Source: Cruorifilaria tuberocauda | Taxonomy: Eukaryota > Nematoda > Chromadorea > Rhabditida > Onchocercidae | DNA length: 16,930 nt | Assembly: GCA_013365365.1 (NCBI GenBank) | Contig: JABVXU010000879.1 | Location: 1 to 16,930 of the forward strand | Direction of reading: 5' to 3' | In this document: positions 1 through 9,322 of the stretch, one piece after another | Position numbering within the stretch: the stretch's first letter is position 1 | How the letters are laid out: the number at the start of each line of letters is the position of its first letter | Notes under the pieces: generated by a model | What the model was told of the DNA's origin: nothing | What the model saw: the letters and a program-made list of their open reading frames with translations, nothing else | Databases searched by the model: none | Program-made: the position numbers and the translations under genes

Positions 1-110
1 GATAATAATAATAATAACGAATTTAATTGTAAAATGTTGACTTTCAATTTATTTTAATCAAAAGATAAGTTTTAATTATGAAGAATAAATGAATAAATGA
101 AAATTGACAG
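1..110. other. Upstream intron sequence with a short (AAT)n run
   Basis: The window opens with an (AAT)n run at about 1-17, then AT-rich sequence without coding character. It ends in AAATTGACAG, the proposed acceptor for the first visible exon at 111. Reading the ATG at 97 as the true start is less likely, because the protein after 111 begins in the middle of a PAN domain. Confidence 0.5.
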
Positions 111-3100
111 ATTTAATCATCGTCAAGGATTACCACAATATTCTCAACATTGTCAATTATATCAGGCCGATCAGTTACAGCATGGTGAAAGTTTTTTTGA
201 AGCTGATGATAGATATTCATTTTATTGGGAATATTGTGTTCAATGTAAGTTCATTTTTTCTTTCCATTCTTTTTCTCACAATAATTATACTATTACAGTT
301 GATTAAATCATGAAAAAAATTTTTATAATCAATTAATTTATAATATTTAATTTTATATTTCATTCAAATTTATAAATATCGTAATAAGAGTTATTTTATT
401 GTAATAATTTATTAATTTATTGTATTTTTTATTTTTGTTTTTACCGTTATTTGATTACTAATATTGCCAAATTACTAAATGAAGAACAGGTTGTTGTCTT
501 TCTTTTTTCCGGTTTCATTTAAATATTTTCAATTATTTTATCAATTCATTCATTTTAGGTTTGTATTTCTATCAATTTCTATTCTAAATATCATATCACA
601 TCCATTTATTTATTTATCTAATCATTTTTTTTTTTTTTTGTAATCAAAAAATATTTCAATTCATTTGATATAATATATTTTTAATTCTAAACAGTGTCTT
701 TTCTTTTTCTTTTCCCTCCTAAAAAACCATATTTAATCATAAAATGAAATAAATCAATTTGAATGAATAAATAGCAGTTGTGGTGATGAAATAAATGTAA
801 CAAGATATTTCAAGGTTAAACAATTATTGTTCAATTACAGTAAATAGGTCATTTAGTATTACTACGAAAAAAAAAATAAGAAAGAAAAACTGTAACGCGA
901 TTAATCTCGATAAAATATTCATTAAAAAATCTTTTAATTATTATTTGGTTGATTACTTCTTATTTTTATGACCTTTATGACCCTATATTTTGTGATGAGG
1001 AAATCAAAAAAAAAAAAAACGATGGAAAAAGGAGAAATATTTATATCGTTAAATATCGGTGATATATCGAAACTTTTTTTTTTAAATGAATTTTATTTAG
1101 CAAATAAAAGTTGTTCTGGCGATTATGCATTTACGTATTTATCGGATCGTTATATGGATCTACGTGAAGTACGTGAAGTGATACGAACTAAAACTCTTGA
1201 AGATTGCTTAAGTGCATGTTTGGATGTAGTGGGTTACGCATGTCGTAGCGTATCGTATAATCGTACTGATGGTGATTGTTTCTTATCACAGCATAATCAA
1301 CTTAGTAAACCAGCATTGATCAAAATTAATAACAATCCTAATTATCGGATCGATTACTATGAAAACAGTTGCACAAACAGTTGGTTTTCTTTTTCTTTTT
1401 TTTTTCCTTATCAATTAATTAATTAAGCTGAATTAATTAAGCGAAATTTATCAATTAAGCTGAATATTTTGAAATGATAAGAATTTAGCGAAAAATCATT
1501 AGCTTCTTATATTAGTTTTTTTTTTTTTTTCATTCCATTGCAAGATACTGAATTTATGATTTTGTTTTTCTAATGCTAGCAAAATATTTTATTAAAAATG
1601 AAAATAAATTATTAAACTTTTTGTTTTAAATTTAGTTGTAATTTTAAACTATTATTAAAGTAAATATGAAAGTAAAAAGTCATAGTTTAGTTGCAGATTC
1701 GTTCACATTTGATTACGAGTGCAAAGATGATGGAATACAGGTGAAGGTCATCTCGAAATATCCATATACAGGTGCAATGTATGGACTTTATGACTTTTTC
1801 ACATGTCGTATTGAACCTAAAGAAGCTACAAAATTTGAGTATTTCTTTCCATCACCAACCATTTCCAAGAATTGCAGCGATAGTATACGTTATAAGGTAA
1901 TTTAAAAAAAACTTTTTCTTTTTTTATTGAATAATTAATAAAGTTTTAAGAGTAATTGTTAAAGATGAAATTTGTTTAGTTAAATAAATTAAAAAAATTT
2001 GATATGATAGAGAAAAATTAATGGAAATTATCATGATATTATTATATTACTTACTGATATCAGATTAGAACATCAACATGAATAGTAATAATACGAATTT
2101 AATATTCTTTCGCAATACCTGTCATTTAATCATATTCAATCATTTCAGTTCAAAATTATTCATCAATAATTTACCAGTCAAAAATTTTAATTATCATAAT
2201 TTTTAGGGACGAGATATGGTATTGGAAATAGTTATATCAACAGATGGTGTTGAGCCATTGTATTTTATAACACCTGATGATCTTACCTATCAGGCTCGTT
2301 GTCCATTAAATGAAGCTAAACGCTTAGGCCAAAATGCAGATCATATTTCAGGCTTTAGAAGGTCTAAGTTATTTCAAAAATTAACACATAAATAATTGCT
2401 TATCATATTTTTTGAAGAATTAATTTAATATCGCATAAAATGATAGAAAAGTATAATTTAAAAAAAAAAAACATATAGTAAAATTTTAGTACTTACTCCT
2501 CTTTTAATGTATATTTGCGTGCTTTGTGGCATGATTACTTACTTTCATTAAAGTATATAAGTGAGTAAATGTTAAATTTATTATCACAATCATTCATATT
2601 TCATTATTTCATGTTGCATGATTAATTGCATTGTTTGTTTTTTTTTTTTTGTGCACCAATTTTTTTTTTTTGCACGATGCATGTTGAAATATTTTCAGTG
2701 ATATAAGAAGTGATAATGATAAGTTTAAAATGATCACATCAGCACGTGCACTATTTTCGATATTAGCTAATGCAACCAAACATCGTCAATTATCCAGTAT
2801 CAACCGAAATTTATCAGTACCATATACTGTCAAGAAGAAAATTACTGATGATAAATCATTGCATTTGATTAATAATATCACTGATAACAATATTTCAACA
2901 ATAAGGCTGATATCATCAACATTAGCAACAACAACAACAACAGCAACAACAACAACAGCAACAACAACAACAGCAACAACAACAACAACAACAGCAACAA
3001 CAATAGCAACAGCAACAACAACAACAACAACAACAACAGCAACAACAACAATAGCTTGTAATTCTTTTGTTAGTACAACTACTATTTCTAGAACAACAAC

Positions 3101-3471
3101 AACTATTACTCCTACTGTTACTGCTACTCTTACTACTACTATTGCTAAACCTATTAATTGGAGAGCTAATAGCACAGCCGATGAATATGATGAAAGTACG
3201 AAAAATATTATCAGTCATTTAAGAAATTCAACGAATTCAAAATTTGAACATTATACTACGAGTAAAATTATATCAGACGAGAATGCAACGAATAAAAGTT
3301 TAGGAAATTTCCCAAAAATATTAGATGTGACAACTATTGAACGAAGTAATATACTTCCAAAAGTAACTTTAACAGACACTGTAATTTCTGAAAATTCTGG
3401 AATATTTGCTAAAACAGAAATATTGACTAGTATAACAACAGCAGCTACAATAACAACAACAGCAACTGCAG

Positions 3472-3502
<31 letters not shown>

Positions 3503-6500
3503 TCAAAGGGAAAATGCTGATAGTGATGATACATTGAATGAAATAGAACGTAAATATTTATGAATTAGAAGAACAACAAAAAAAAAAAAGAAAAAAATAC
3601 TTTATGAAATATTTCATTTAAACTTCCTTCAACTTCTTTTTCATTAAATATTTTTTGCAAAAAATTGAAAATTCTTTTTTTTTCCATCAAATATTTTGTC
3701 AAAATTAGAAAATTGGAATTTTTCATAGAAAAGATTTTTTTTTCTTTTTTACAATTATTAACAAATTTTTTAAATTTATTGTAAGATAAAATTAAATTTT
3801 AGTAATATGAAAGTAAAATTACATTAGTATTTATCAAAACATTTTTTTAATTTCATTTTTTTGAAAAAAATTTTAATTTAAATATATAATATTGGGCAAG
3901 AAATAAATATATTTATTGTTAGCGTAAAAAATTTTAGCATGAAATTTAAATGTTTTTTTTTTTTTGTTGATTAATTAAACTTTAGAAAAGCACGAAAGCA
4001 CAAAAATTACACCTATCAATGAAATCACAAATTCATTTTTGGAATCAAATAGTAGCACCATGCTTACAAATTCACCTATAACTCTATATATGGTACCTGG
4101 AAGTAGCAGTATTGCAAGCACAACATTTACTGATAGTAGTAGTACAATCAGCACCACCGATGCACTCACAATCACTTATGCAAATACTGAAATTATCAAT
4201 CATCAATCACTGTAAGTATACATTATTGTTGCTTATCATCCGATTTTAATTATCAAAAAATTTTGATTAATTTTATAAAAAAGTAAACTTTTTTTTCTCA
4301 TAGCAATAATATTTTCAAATATAAATTTTATTTAGAATTTACGATTTAGGAAATTTAAAAAATTATTATTTCTTCTATAAATGAAATTATTAATTAATTA
4401 ATTAATTAATTTATGGGTACATTTTTATATTAAATTCAAATTTTGTTTAAATATTTTAATTTATTGATTGAATTTAATTATTTTAGGTACAATACAATAA
4501 TGACATTAACAAATGTAAATGATATAACAGAGATATATTCATCAACATTATCAACAACAACGGAATTTACATTACCAACAACATTATCAGATACTGAACA
4601 AAATTCAGAGAATGCTTCATCTTTATCACCGTTATCATCATTATCAACATCAACAGAAACAACAACTACAACTACGATTGATACTGTTACAACTATGACA
4701 ACGTTAACATTACCAGAAACAACAACAATAACAACAACAACGACAACAACAGCAACAGCAACAACAACAACAACAGCAACAGCAACAACAACAACAACAA
4801 CAACAATAACAACAACGATAGCGCCTATTGAAACAACAGAAACAGTAACAACTGAAACAGTAAAAATTGTCAATGATCATTCAGTAATTGCAACATTACA
4901 AGTACCATTATCCACTGCTGTTGTAAAAAACGATGATAATGATGTTTCAATACAGAGTATAGCAGAAATTACTTCAACAAATGTAACACTTGGTTCATAT
5001 AGGTAATTAATTATCCCAAAATTTTTTTTTGTCTTCCAGAAAAAAAAAGTTCAAAATTGAATAGTTTATAATTTTATATTAAAAAAAGATATTTCCTAAT
5101 GTTCCTTTGTAATCCTGAAAAAGAAAAATTCCTGAAATTCTGAACTACTCCTAAAAAAGGATATTTCCTGAATGAGCTAACTGATAAGATTTGCTTTCAC
5201 TTACACGTATTACACTGAATATCGATAATCTATTTATCACTTTAAACGTGAAATTTTAGCGTAAATAGATCATTACCACATATAAATGGAACAGGACGAG
5301 CAACTAAGAATGCTGTCATCTTTGATATCTTTCATAATGGACAACCAGTTGAAGCGGTAGTTGTTGGAAGTAAAATTACGCTTAGCTTTATTCCCTACTA
5401 TGCTTTTCCACGTAAGTTCTATAGACTTTTTTTTTGCGTCACATTTCAATTTAACATTTAAAATGAAATATGAATAACCGGTAGAAAGTTTTTGTTTGAT
5501 TTTTTTTTTTTTAATTATACTGAAATATTTTAGCAATATATATGAGTATAAAGGGATGTCAAGTTGAACCGATCGGATCACTTTATGAATGGGAACGTGA
5601 ACCTCTGACAATAATTAAGGATGGCTGTCAAGCTGATCATGTTGGTTTAGTTTGTCCACCGCAAAAGACTGAATATGGTATTCGAGTAGTTGCCGAATCA
5701 TTTCGGTATCAGACAACTTCGAAAGTACAATATTCTTGTCTTGTCAGGATTTGCCCATTTACACCATGTCCAACGGTAATGTATAAATATTCATTACGAT
5801 CCAGTAAATTTCATAAATTTAAATTAATAACTCTTAAATTAATTAAGCGAAAAGAGTTTGACAAAGAGAAAAAACTTCATTCTTGTTAAAAGTATTTAAA
5901 TACTCATGCAGCTATTTCACCTTAAATTAAGCTATTCTGCAGAATTCATAGAATTCTACTTATAAAACTTAGCTCATAACTTATTCATCCTTCTATCTAG
6001 GAAGCTCTGTATATTTCAGCGTTAAATTATTTTTAAATAATTGTCTCTTTACCGATTTTAACATATAGGAAACGTGTGAGGAAGTGGAAGGTTGTGGTAA
6101 TTCAAATTTTTTATCGAATTCGTTCGGATTACGTTCGAAACGTCATATTACGATCGAAGAAATACGCGCAGCACTAGCAGCAAATCCTGATTTACAACGA
6201 CAAATACGATTGATGAACCGATTTGGTACACAAAGTCAAACAACATCAGGTAAAATATATTGTTATTTCGTGGTATTTATATTTCCGTAACAAATCAAAC
6301 GTTTGATCTAGAAAAGAATTTATAATTTTCCAATCTGAAATTCGATTGAAATATTGCTCGTTTATCTTCTTGTCTAAGAAAATATGACCTTTAACATTAA
6401 GGTTAAAAATAAATTGTTACTTTACGACTGTGTAAAATACAATTCCCAGTTCCATTAAATAATTCTAAATTTATAATCTAAGTCTCCGCACTGATAATTT

Positions 6501-6654
6501 TGATGAATAATACGTTCTGATAATTGATGATAATTTAGAAACGCAACAACAATTGATTGAACTTGGAGGTGATCATATTGTTAAAAAACAATTGGTAGTT
6601 GTGAATTCTGAAGATGAACTAAGATACTACGTTCGAACAGGTGATGTACCTTAA
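111..6654 (+). CDS. let-653: PAN/apple + ZP-domain mucin-like glycoprotein, LET-653-like (5' partial, 11 exons)
   Basis: Proposed exons: 111-244, 1101-1383, about 1680-1896, 2207-2361, 2699-3549, 3986-4211, 4487-5002, 5260-5411, 5534-5775, 6069-6249 and 6539-6654. Splice phases match at every junction. About 1,024 codons are present and the 5' end is outside the window. Order of parts: end of a first PAN domain (ends YCVQ), a complete second PAN (residues about 47-138), a ZP-N half with four Cys (ECKDDG, FTCRIEP, KNCSDS, ARCPLNE), about 530 Thr-rich residues, a ZP-C half (residues about 795-926), a furin-type site RSKR, then a polar tail ending VRTGDVP. No transmembrane helix follows the furin site, so the product is probably secreted. 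PAN plus mucin plus ZP without an anchor is the pattern I associate with C. elegans LET-653, a luminal matrix protein of narrow epithelial tubes; NOAH-type PAN-ZP proteins are the alternative. The exon 2/3 junction is the least certain: a 1379 donor with a 1691 or 1661 acceptor also keeps frame. A late donor (CAG|GTGATG, 6640/6641) could change the C-terminus. Confidence 0.88.
245..1100 (+). other. Long intron of the PAN-ZP gene
   Basis: Bounded by GTAAGT (245) and TTTTATTTAG (1100). The 856 bp are AT-rich with long T runs. I see no conserved exon in it: the short in-frame extension upstream of 1101 (968-1100) reads low-complexity Lys-rich sequence. Confidence 0.75.
1101..1383 (+). other. Second PAN/apple domain exon
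   Basis: This exon follows the acceptor TTTTATTTAG and joins the previous exon in phase 1 to make a Ser codon (T|CA). It encodes a Cys-rich module starting KSCSGDYAF and ending YYENSCTN. It includes EDCLSACLD and the pair ACRSV / GDCFLS, the cysteine pattern expected of a PAN/apple fold, which mediates protein or carbohydrate binding in extracellular proteins. NRT is a potential N-glycosylation site. The 3' edge is uncertain because two weak donors (GTTGGT at 1380 and GTTTTC at 1384) are both usable. Confidence 0.8.
1680..2361 (+). other. ZP-N half-domain (two exons)
   Basis: Exons about 1680-1896 and 2207-2361 join in phase 0 (AAG|GTAATT, then TTTTAG|GGA). The product runs from SFTFDYECKDDGIQVKV to LTYQARCPLNE. 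The four cysteines are spaced as in the disulphide-bonded ZP-N polymerisation module. In a standard ZP protein a short linker and the ZP-C half would follow; here the reading frame instead continues into a very long Thr-rich region. Confidence 0.8.
2362..2698 (+). other. Intron of the PAN-ZP gene
   Basis: Donor AAG|GTCTAAG and acceptor ATATTTTCAG; phase 2 on both sides gives a Ser codon (AG|T). If it were retained, translation would stop shortly after, at TAA following LTHK. It contains two poly-T runs and nothing else recognised. Confidence 0.75.
2925..3053 (+). repeat. (ACA)n/(GCA) coding microsatellite, tract 1
   Basis: An imperfect trinucleotide repeat in register with the gene's frame. 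It reads mostly as ACA (Thr), with GCA (Ala) inserted about every fifth codon and two ATA (Ile) codons. The regular ACA4-GCA spacing suggests growth by slippage of a 15-bp unit as well as of single triplets. Confidence 0.9.
3435..3502 (+). repeat. (ACA)n coding microsatellite, tract 2
   Basis: A second trinucleotide tract in the same exon, 380 bp downstream of the first. It has GCA and ATA interruptions, then an uninterrupted run of ACA codons, again read as Thr. Confidence 0.85.
3550..3985 (+). other. Intron of the PAN-ZP gene
   Basis: Donor GAAC|GTAAAT and acceptor AAACTTTAG. Phase 1 is restored by AA to make a Gln codon. The 436 bp consist of A- and T-runs with no coding signal. Confidence 0.75.
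4387..4412. repeat. (TTAA)n simple repeat in an intron
   Basis: About six tandem TTAA/ATTA units inside the intron 4212-4486. It is a simple repeat with no further signal. Confidence 0.8.
4719..4818 (+). repeat. (ACA)n/(GCA) coding microsatellite, tract 3
   Basis: An ACA-rich tract in a separate exon. It is again read in the Thr frame, with GCA (Ala), ATA (Ile) and ACG (Thr) interruptions. It is flanked by non-repetitive Thr/Ser-rich coding sequence. Confidence 0.85.
5260..5775 (+). other. ZP-C half-domain (two exons)
   Basis: Exons 5260-5411 and 5534-5775 join in phase 1 (CCAC|GTAAGT, then TTTTAG|CA). They encode a beta-rich segment, NAVIFDIFHNGQPVEAVVV followed by KITLSFIPYYAFP, and then a Cys-rich stretch: KGCQVEPIG, DGCQADHVGLVCPP, VQYSCLVRICPFTPCP. 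This is the cysteine-dense C-terminal half of a ZP module as seen in nematode cuticlin-type proteins. NGT near its start is a potential N-glycosylation site. Confidence 0.88.
6132..6143 (+). other. Furin-type cleavage site RSKR after the ZP module
   Basis: The codons CGT TCG AAA CGT encode RSKR, a match to the R-X-K/R-R consensus at which ZP-domain precursors are cut to allow polymerisation. It lies about 25 residues into exon 6069-6249. Cleavage itself is inferred from ZP-family knowledge. No membrane anchor is encoded downstream. Confidence 0.7.
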
Positions 6655-7584
6655 TCAAATGATACTGTTTGTTATAAAACAAACAAATTTTTCAGCACAT
6701 TCCATTGTTCACTCTTTCTAATAATCATTGTTAAGAGTAATTTTTAGAAATATAAACAAGTCGACAAAAACTTATGCAAATAACTAACCTATTACAGTCT
6801 AAAGTCTTCATAAGGAATAGGTTAAGTATTATCTGTTTTTGAAAACAAATACATGATCGACTTCTTCTTTCGATTTTTTTTTTCAAGAAAACTAAAGTAC
6901 AACAAATCATAAAAATTTACATCATTTCAACGTGTAATGATTTTTGCTATCCCATAATTTTATGATTTAATTTGAGTGTAATAGAAATTCTCTTCTACTT
7001 AATGGTCTCAAATTTCAAGGTCCAAAATATCGTGTACTGTGCGAAATTTAGATCCTGTTACTGTAATTTATTATTGCACCGCTTTTTTTTGGAAGAATAA
7101 GTACATTCCAATAGTAATGCGTTAAAAAGCAATAGTTATGATTGATAAGTACGTATCTGAAATACTACATTTAACTCCATCACCTTCCGGCTTTCGGGTA
7201 TTTATGTTTATTTGATCCTTATTTTATAATAAATCATTTTGTATAAATTAACAAATTGTCGTATTAAGTGATGCAAGATAAAAATAATAAGCTTTATGAA
7301 ATATGTATGTGCTTCAACATACTTTTATACTATTTATACAGGAGTACAAGAAATAAAAAAAAATGAATACTTGTTACAAAACTCAAATGAAACTACCCGT
7401 TGAAATCTGGAAACGACAAATGAGCAAGCTATCTGCACAAAGAAATGAAAATGAAAAACTTATGTAATTTCAAGAATTATGAAGTAACTTTATGGTATAG
7501 GAGATAATAAAATGTTAGAATCCCTCAATATTTAAAAAAAAAAGTTCGATCACGGATAATGTACTTTGCGCACAAAAAATTAAG
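6655..7584. other. Convergent intergenic region (3' ends of the PAN-ZP gene and FMC1)
   Basis: Both flanking genes end here. I found no exon, tRNA or other RNA gene. The first canonical AATAAA on the + strand after the stop is at 7228-7233. On the - strand, candidates for FMC1 are TTTATT at 7207-7212 and 7068-7073. All are several hundred bases from the stops, so the real poly(A) signals may be variant hexamers. Confidence 0.5.
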
Positions 7585-8302
7585 TCATGATGATTTCGAA
7601 GTAGGTATTTTTAATCCAACAAGTTTAGCACTTTCTTCTAACGAACGTTCACCGCCCTAAAATTAAGAGAAATTTCTAAAATTAAATATCTTAAAACACA
7701 TTTCTTTTTTTTTTTTTGATGAGCAGAAACTCAGACATAAATTCGGATAGAAACTAATAGTGGTACGTTTTAGCAAATGTTTTATGTTTTTCTAATAAAA
7801 ATTTTACGATGCAAGTTGTCTTTGAAATGATTCCTTTCGAAACATCTCTCATAAAGTTCAAATAATAACTGAACTAGTTTACCTTATACTGTTCCTGCAA
7901 TGCTCTCAAGCGTATTGTACTGGACAGATAATGGCGGTATGTATCAGAAAGATGCTCTTCTCTTGGTATATTATGTAATAAACCATTACTTTGCTCGGTA
8001 TTTACTTTCTGTTTCTGCATTGATTGCATATCTGATTTTTTCCCAGTAAAATCCTGAAGCAAAAAAACAACGAAATATTACAACAGGCTTCCTTAAAACA
8101 TCCTAAAATACTCCGGAACAGCAATAAAAGTATTGGGATACCCTAAAATATTAGAAAAGCTTCAATAAGATAAAATATTCCGCAGTACTCTCAAATATCA
8201 TGGAATATTTCAGGAACAACTTACGATTCCAGATTTATGGAAGTCTTCGATAACACGTCTGATCAATGAAGCTGCTTCCGCCCCATTCTTCCACTTCGCC
8301 AT
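7585..8302 (-). CDS. FMC1: FMC1 homolog, mitochondrial ATP synthase assembly factor (3 exons)
   Basis: Exons on the - strand are 8302-8225, 8053-7883 and 7656-7585, all joined in phase 0. Donors are ATC|GTAAG and AAG|GTAAAC; acceptors are GCTTCAG and TTTTAG. The product has 106 residues, against about 113 for human FMC1. The N-terminus is MAKWKNGAEAASLIRRVIED. The middle contains YRHYLSSTIRLRALQEQY, and the last exon encodes GGERSLEESAKLVGLKIP, which matches the FMC1 signature GERSVEESAGLVGLKLP. FMC1 is a small mitochondrial protein needed to assemble the F1 part of ATP synthase, in yeast acting with Atp12. The N-terminal half is much less conserved than the C-terminus, so the identification rests on the last 40 or so residues, the length and the exon phases. 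The stop is TGA at 7587-7585. A TTTCAAG about 20 bases upstream of the ATG could be a spliced-leader acceptor. Confidence 0.85.
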
Positions 8303-8677
8303 ATAATCTCCCCTTCGTTCTTGAAATTATGAATTTCTCAAACAATTACTCAAAATTAATCCACTTCAGCTGAAAACGAAATTGTCAAATTAAAATAATT
8401 ATTTTGGGAAGGAAAAAAATTATAAGCTTCGATCTGAGAACTAAACTGAACTGTTCAAATTTACAACTACGTCACTTCCTAAGCTAAAAATGTCAAATAG
8501 GCGTCACGAAAACCACAACTTTAAGCTATAACTTAAAAGTTAGAAGAATTTGTAACGCTTCGACCGATTCACTCAAAGTGTTGCATGACTAACAATGGTC
8601 GGGCCGCGAAAAATGAAATTTCAATTTTCGAACTTTAAACGCCTTGATTTCTCTTGTTCACGTTGATCTACTTTCAA

Positions 8678-8744
8678 ATAGTTCACGCTTGCCTTCTTAA
8701 GCTGTCATGAATAGTTCACGCTTGGCCTTTTTCAGCTATCATGA
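8678..8744. repeat. Two-copy imperfect tandem duplication (33/34 bp)
   Basis: Copy 1 (8678-8710) and copy 2 (8711-8744) are directly adjacent. Both begin ATAGTTCACGCTTG and end with AGCT(G/A)TCATGA; they differ by a few substitutions and a 1-bp indel in the middle. It lies in the divergent promoter region. Confidence 0.85.
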
Positions 8745-8974
8745 TTAGCTACGCGATACATGAGGCTATTAAGCATTTTGCATGATTTTCTGCATTGAAA
8801 ACTGAGTGTGTTCTGAAGAGATGGGAAGGTTGATTAGGACATAAATAATAGTAATGTCGAGACAGTGAAGGGAATAAAAAACCTATAATCAAGAAAGCAA
8901 AGATTTTCATCTTCATTTGAAAAAGATTATATCATTAAAGATTAAGAAAATGTTGCAAATATACCTGTTCATAA

Positions 8975-8982
8975 TGACGTCA
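8975..8982. promoter_or_regulatory. Perfect CRE palindrome TGACGTCA
   Basis: An exact CRE/ATF consensus octamer about 340 bp upstream of the coiled-coil gene start. Further CGTCA half-sites lie at 8470-8474, 8502-8506 and 9044-9048 in the same intergenic region. Function is inferred from motif identity only. Confidence 0.35.
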
Positions 8983-9305
8983 GTAATTGAAAGTAGAGGG
9001 AAGAGACAAAAGGAAAAAGAAAAATGCTAAATTTAAAATAGACGTCATAGGAATTAAGATGGACTGTAACTAATAGAATTTTATGAAGCATTGTTATGGA
9101 TTGCTAGTTTCAGGATTGTCAAACTATTCCGTAACGATCTGTATGCAGGATTCTGAATTTAAGCGGGATTTTGATTTTCCGGATTTTCCATGCAATGGAA
9201 TTTCCTCGGTGAAATAAATTATTTGCTTTTATTCTTATTTCTTTATATATAACTTTTTACGCTATTTCATTATATGAAACGAAAGTGTTTCTCTTTTTTT
9301 GCTAA

Positions 9306-9322
9306 GAATTCAGGACTTTAGA
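9306..9322 (+). promoter_or_regulatory. Possible spliced-leader acceptor before the coiled-coil gene
   Basis: A T-rich stretch (TTTCTCTTTTTTTGC) precedes three AG sites, at 9306, 9313 (ATTCAG) and 9321 (CTTTAG), within 17 bases of the ATG at 9323. This fits nematode trans-splicing. No leader is visible in the genome, so this is inference. Confidence 0.4.

Larger units (their letters stand above)
2699..5002 (+). other. Mucin-like Thr-rich region between ZP-N and ZP-C (three exons)
   Basis: Exons 2699-3549, 3986-4211 and 4487-5002 encode about 530 residues dominated by Thr with Ser, Ala and Asn. Long Thr runs are interrupted by Ala or Ile. Several N-X-S/T sequons occur, for example NAT, NLS, NRS-like sites and NVT. 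Such composition implies dense O-glycosylation and an extended, hydrated segment (inference from composition). Donors GTAAAT, GTAAGT and GTAATT and acceptors CTTTAG, TTTTAG and TTTTAG keep the frame throughout. Antisense poly-Val and poly-Cys frames over this region are only shadows of the ACA repeats. Confidence 0.85.
8303..9322. promoter_or_regulatory. Divergent intergenic (promoter) region between FMC1 and the coiled-coil gene
   Basis: About 1 kb separates the two divergent starts, so it must hold both promoters. It is less AT-extreme than the introns and contains a two-copy tandem duplication (8678-8744) and four CGTCA motifs. No coding exon is seen. Confidence 0.5.

Noticed and set aside
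97..306. ATG at 97 as the start of a complete small gene
   Set aside because: The encoded PAN fragment lacks its N-terminal half and any signal peptide. An acceptor at 110 and a donor GTAAGT at 245 explain it as an internal exon.
2786..3218. Antisense frames rich in Val or Cys over the first ACA tract
   Set aside because: They are complements of (ACA)n read as GTT or TGT. The sense frame is supported by splice phase and by the flanking ZP halves.
3975..4175. Antisense hydrophobic 66-codon frame
   Set aside because: Lies over a Thr/Ser-rich exon whose phase joins both neighbours; hydrophobicity is the mirror of Thr/Ser codons.
4478..4873. Antisense Val-rich frame over the third ACA tract
   Set aside because: Shadow of the Thr-coding repeat on the opposite strand; no gene signals.
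5273..5611. Antisense 112-codon frame
   Set aside because: Overlaps the ZP-C exons and an intron; no recognisable motif.
1431..5852. Shared 16-mer AATTAATTAAGCGAAA in two introns (1431-1446 and 5837-5852)
   Set aside because: Mostly simple TTAA sequence; a chance match is likely in such AT-rich introns.
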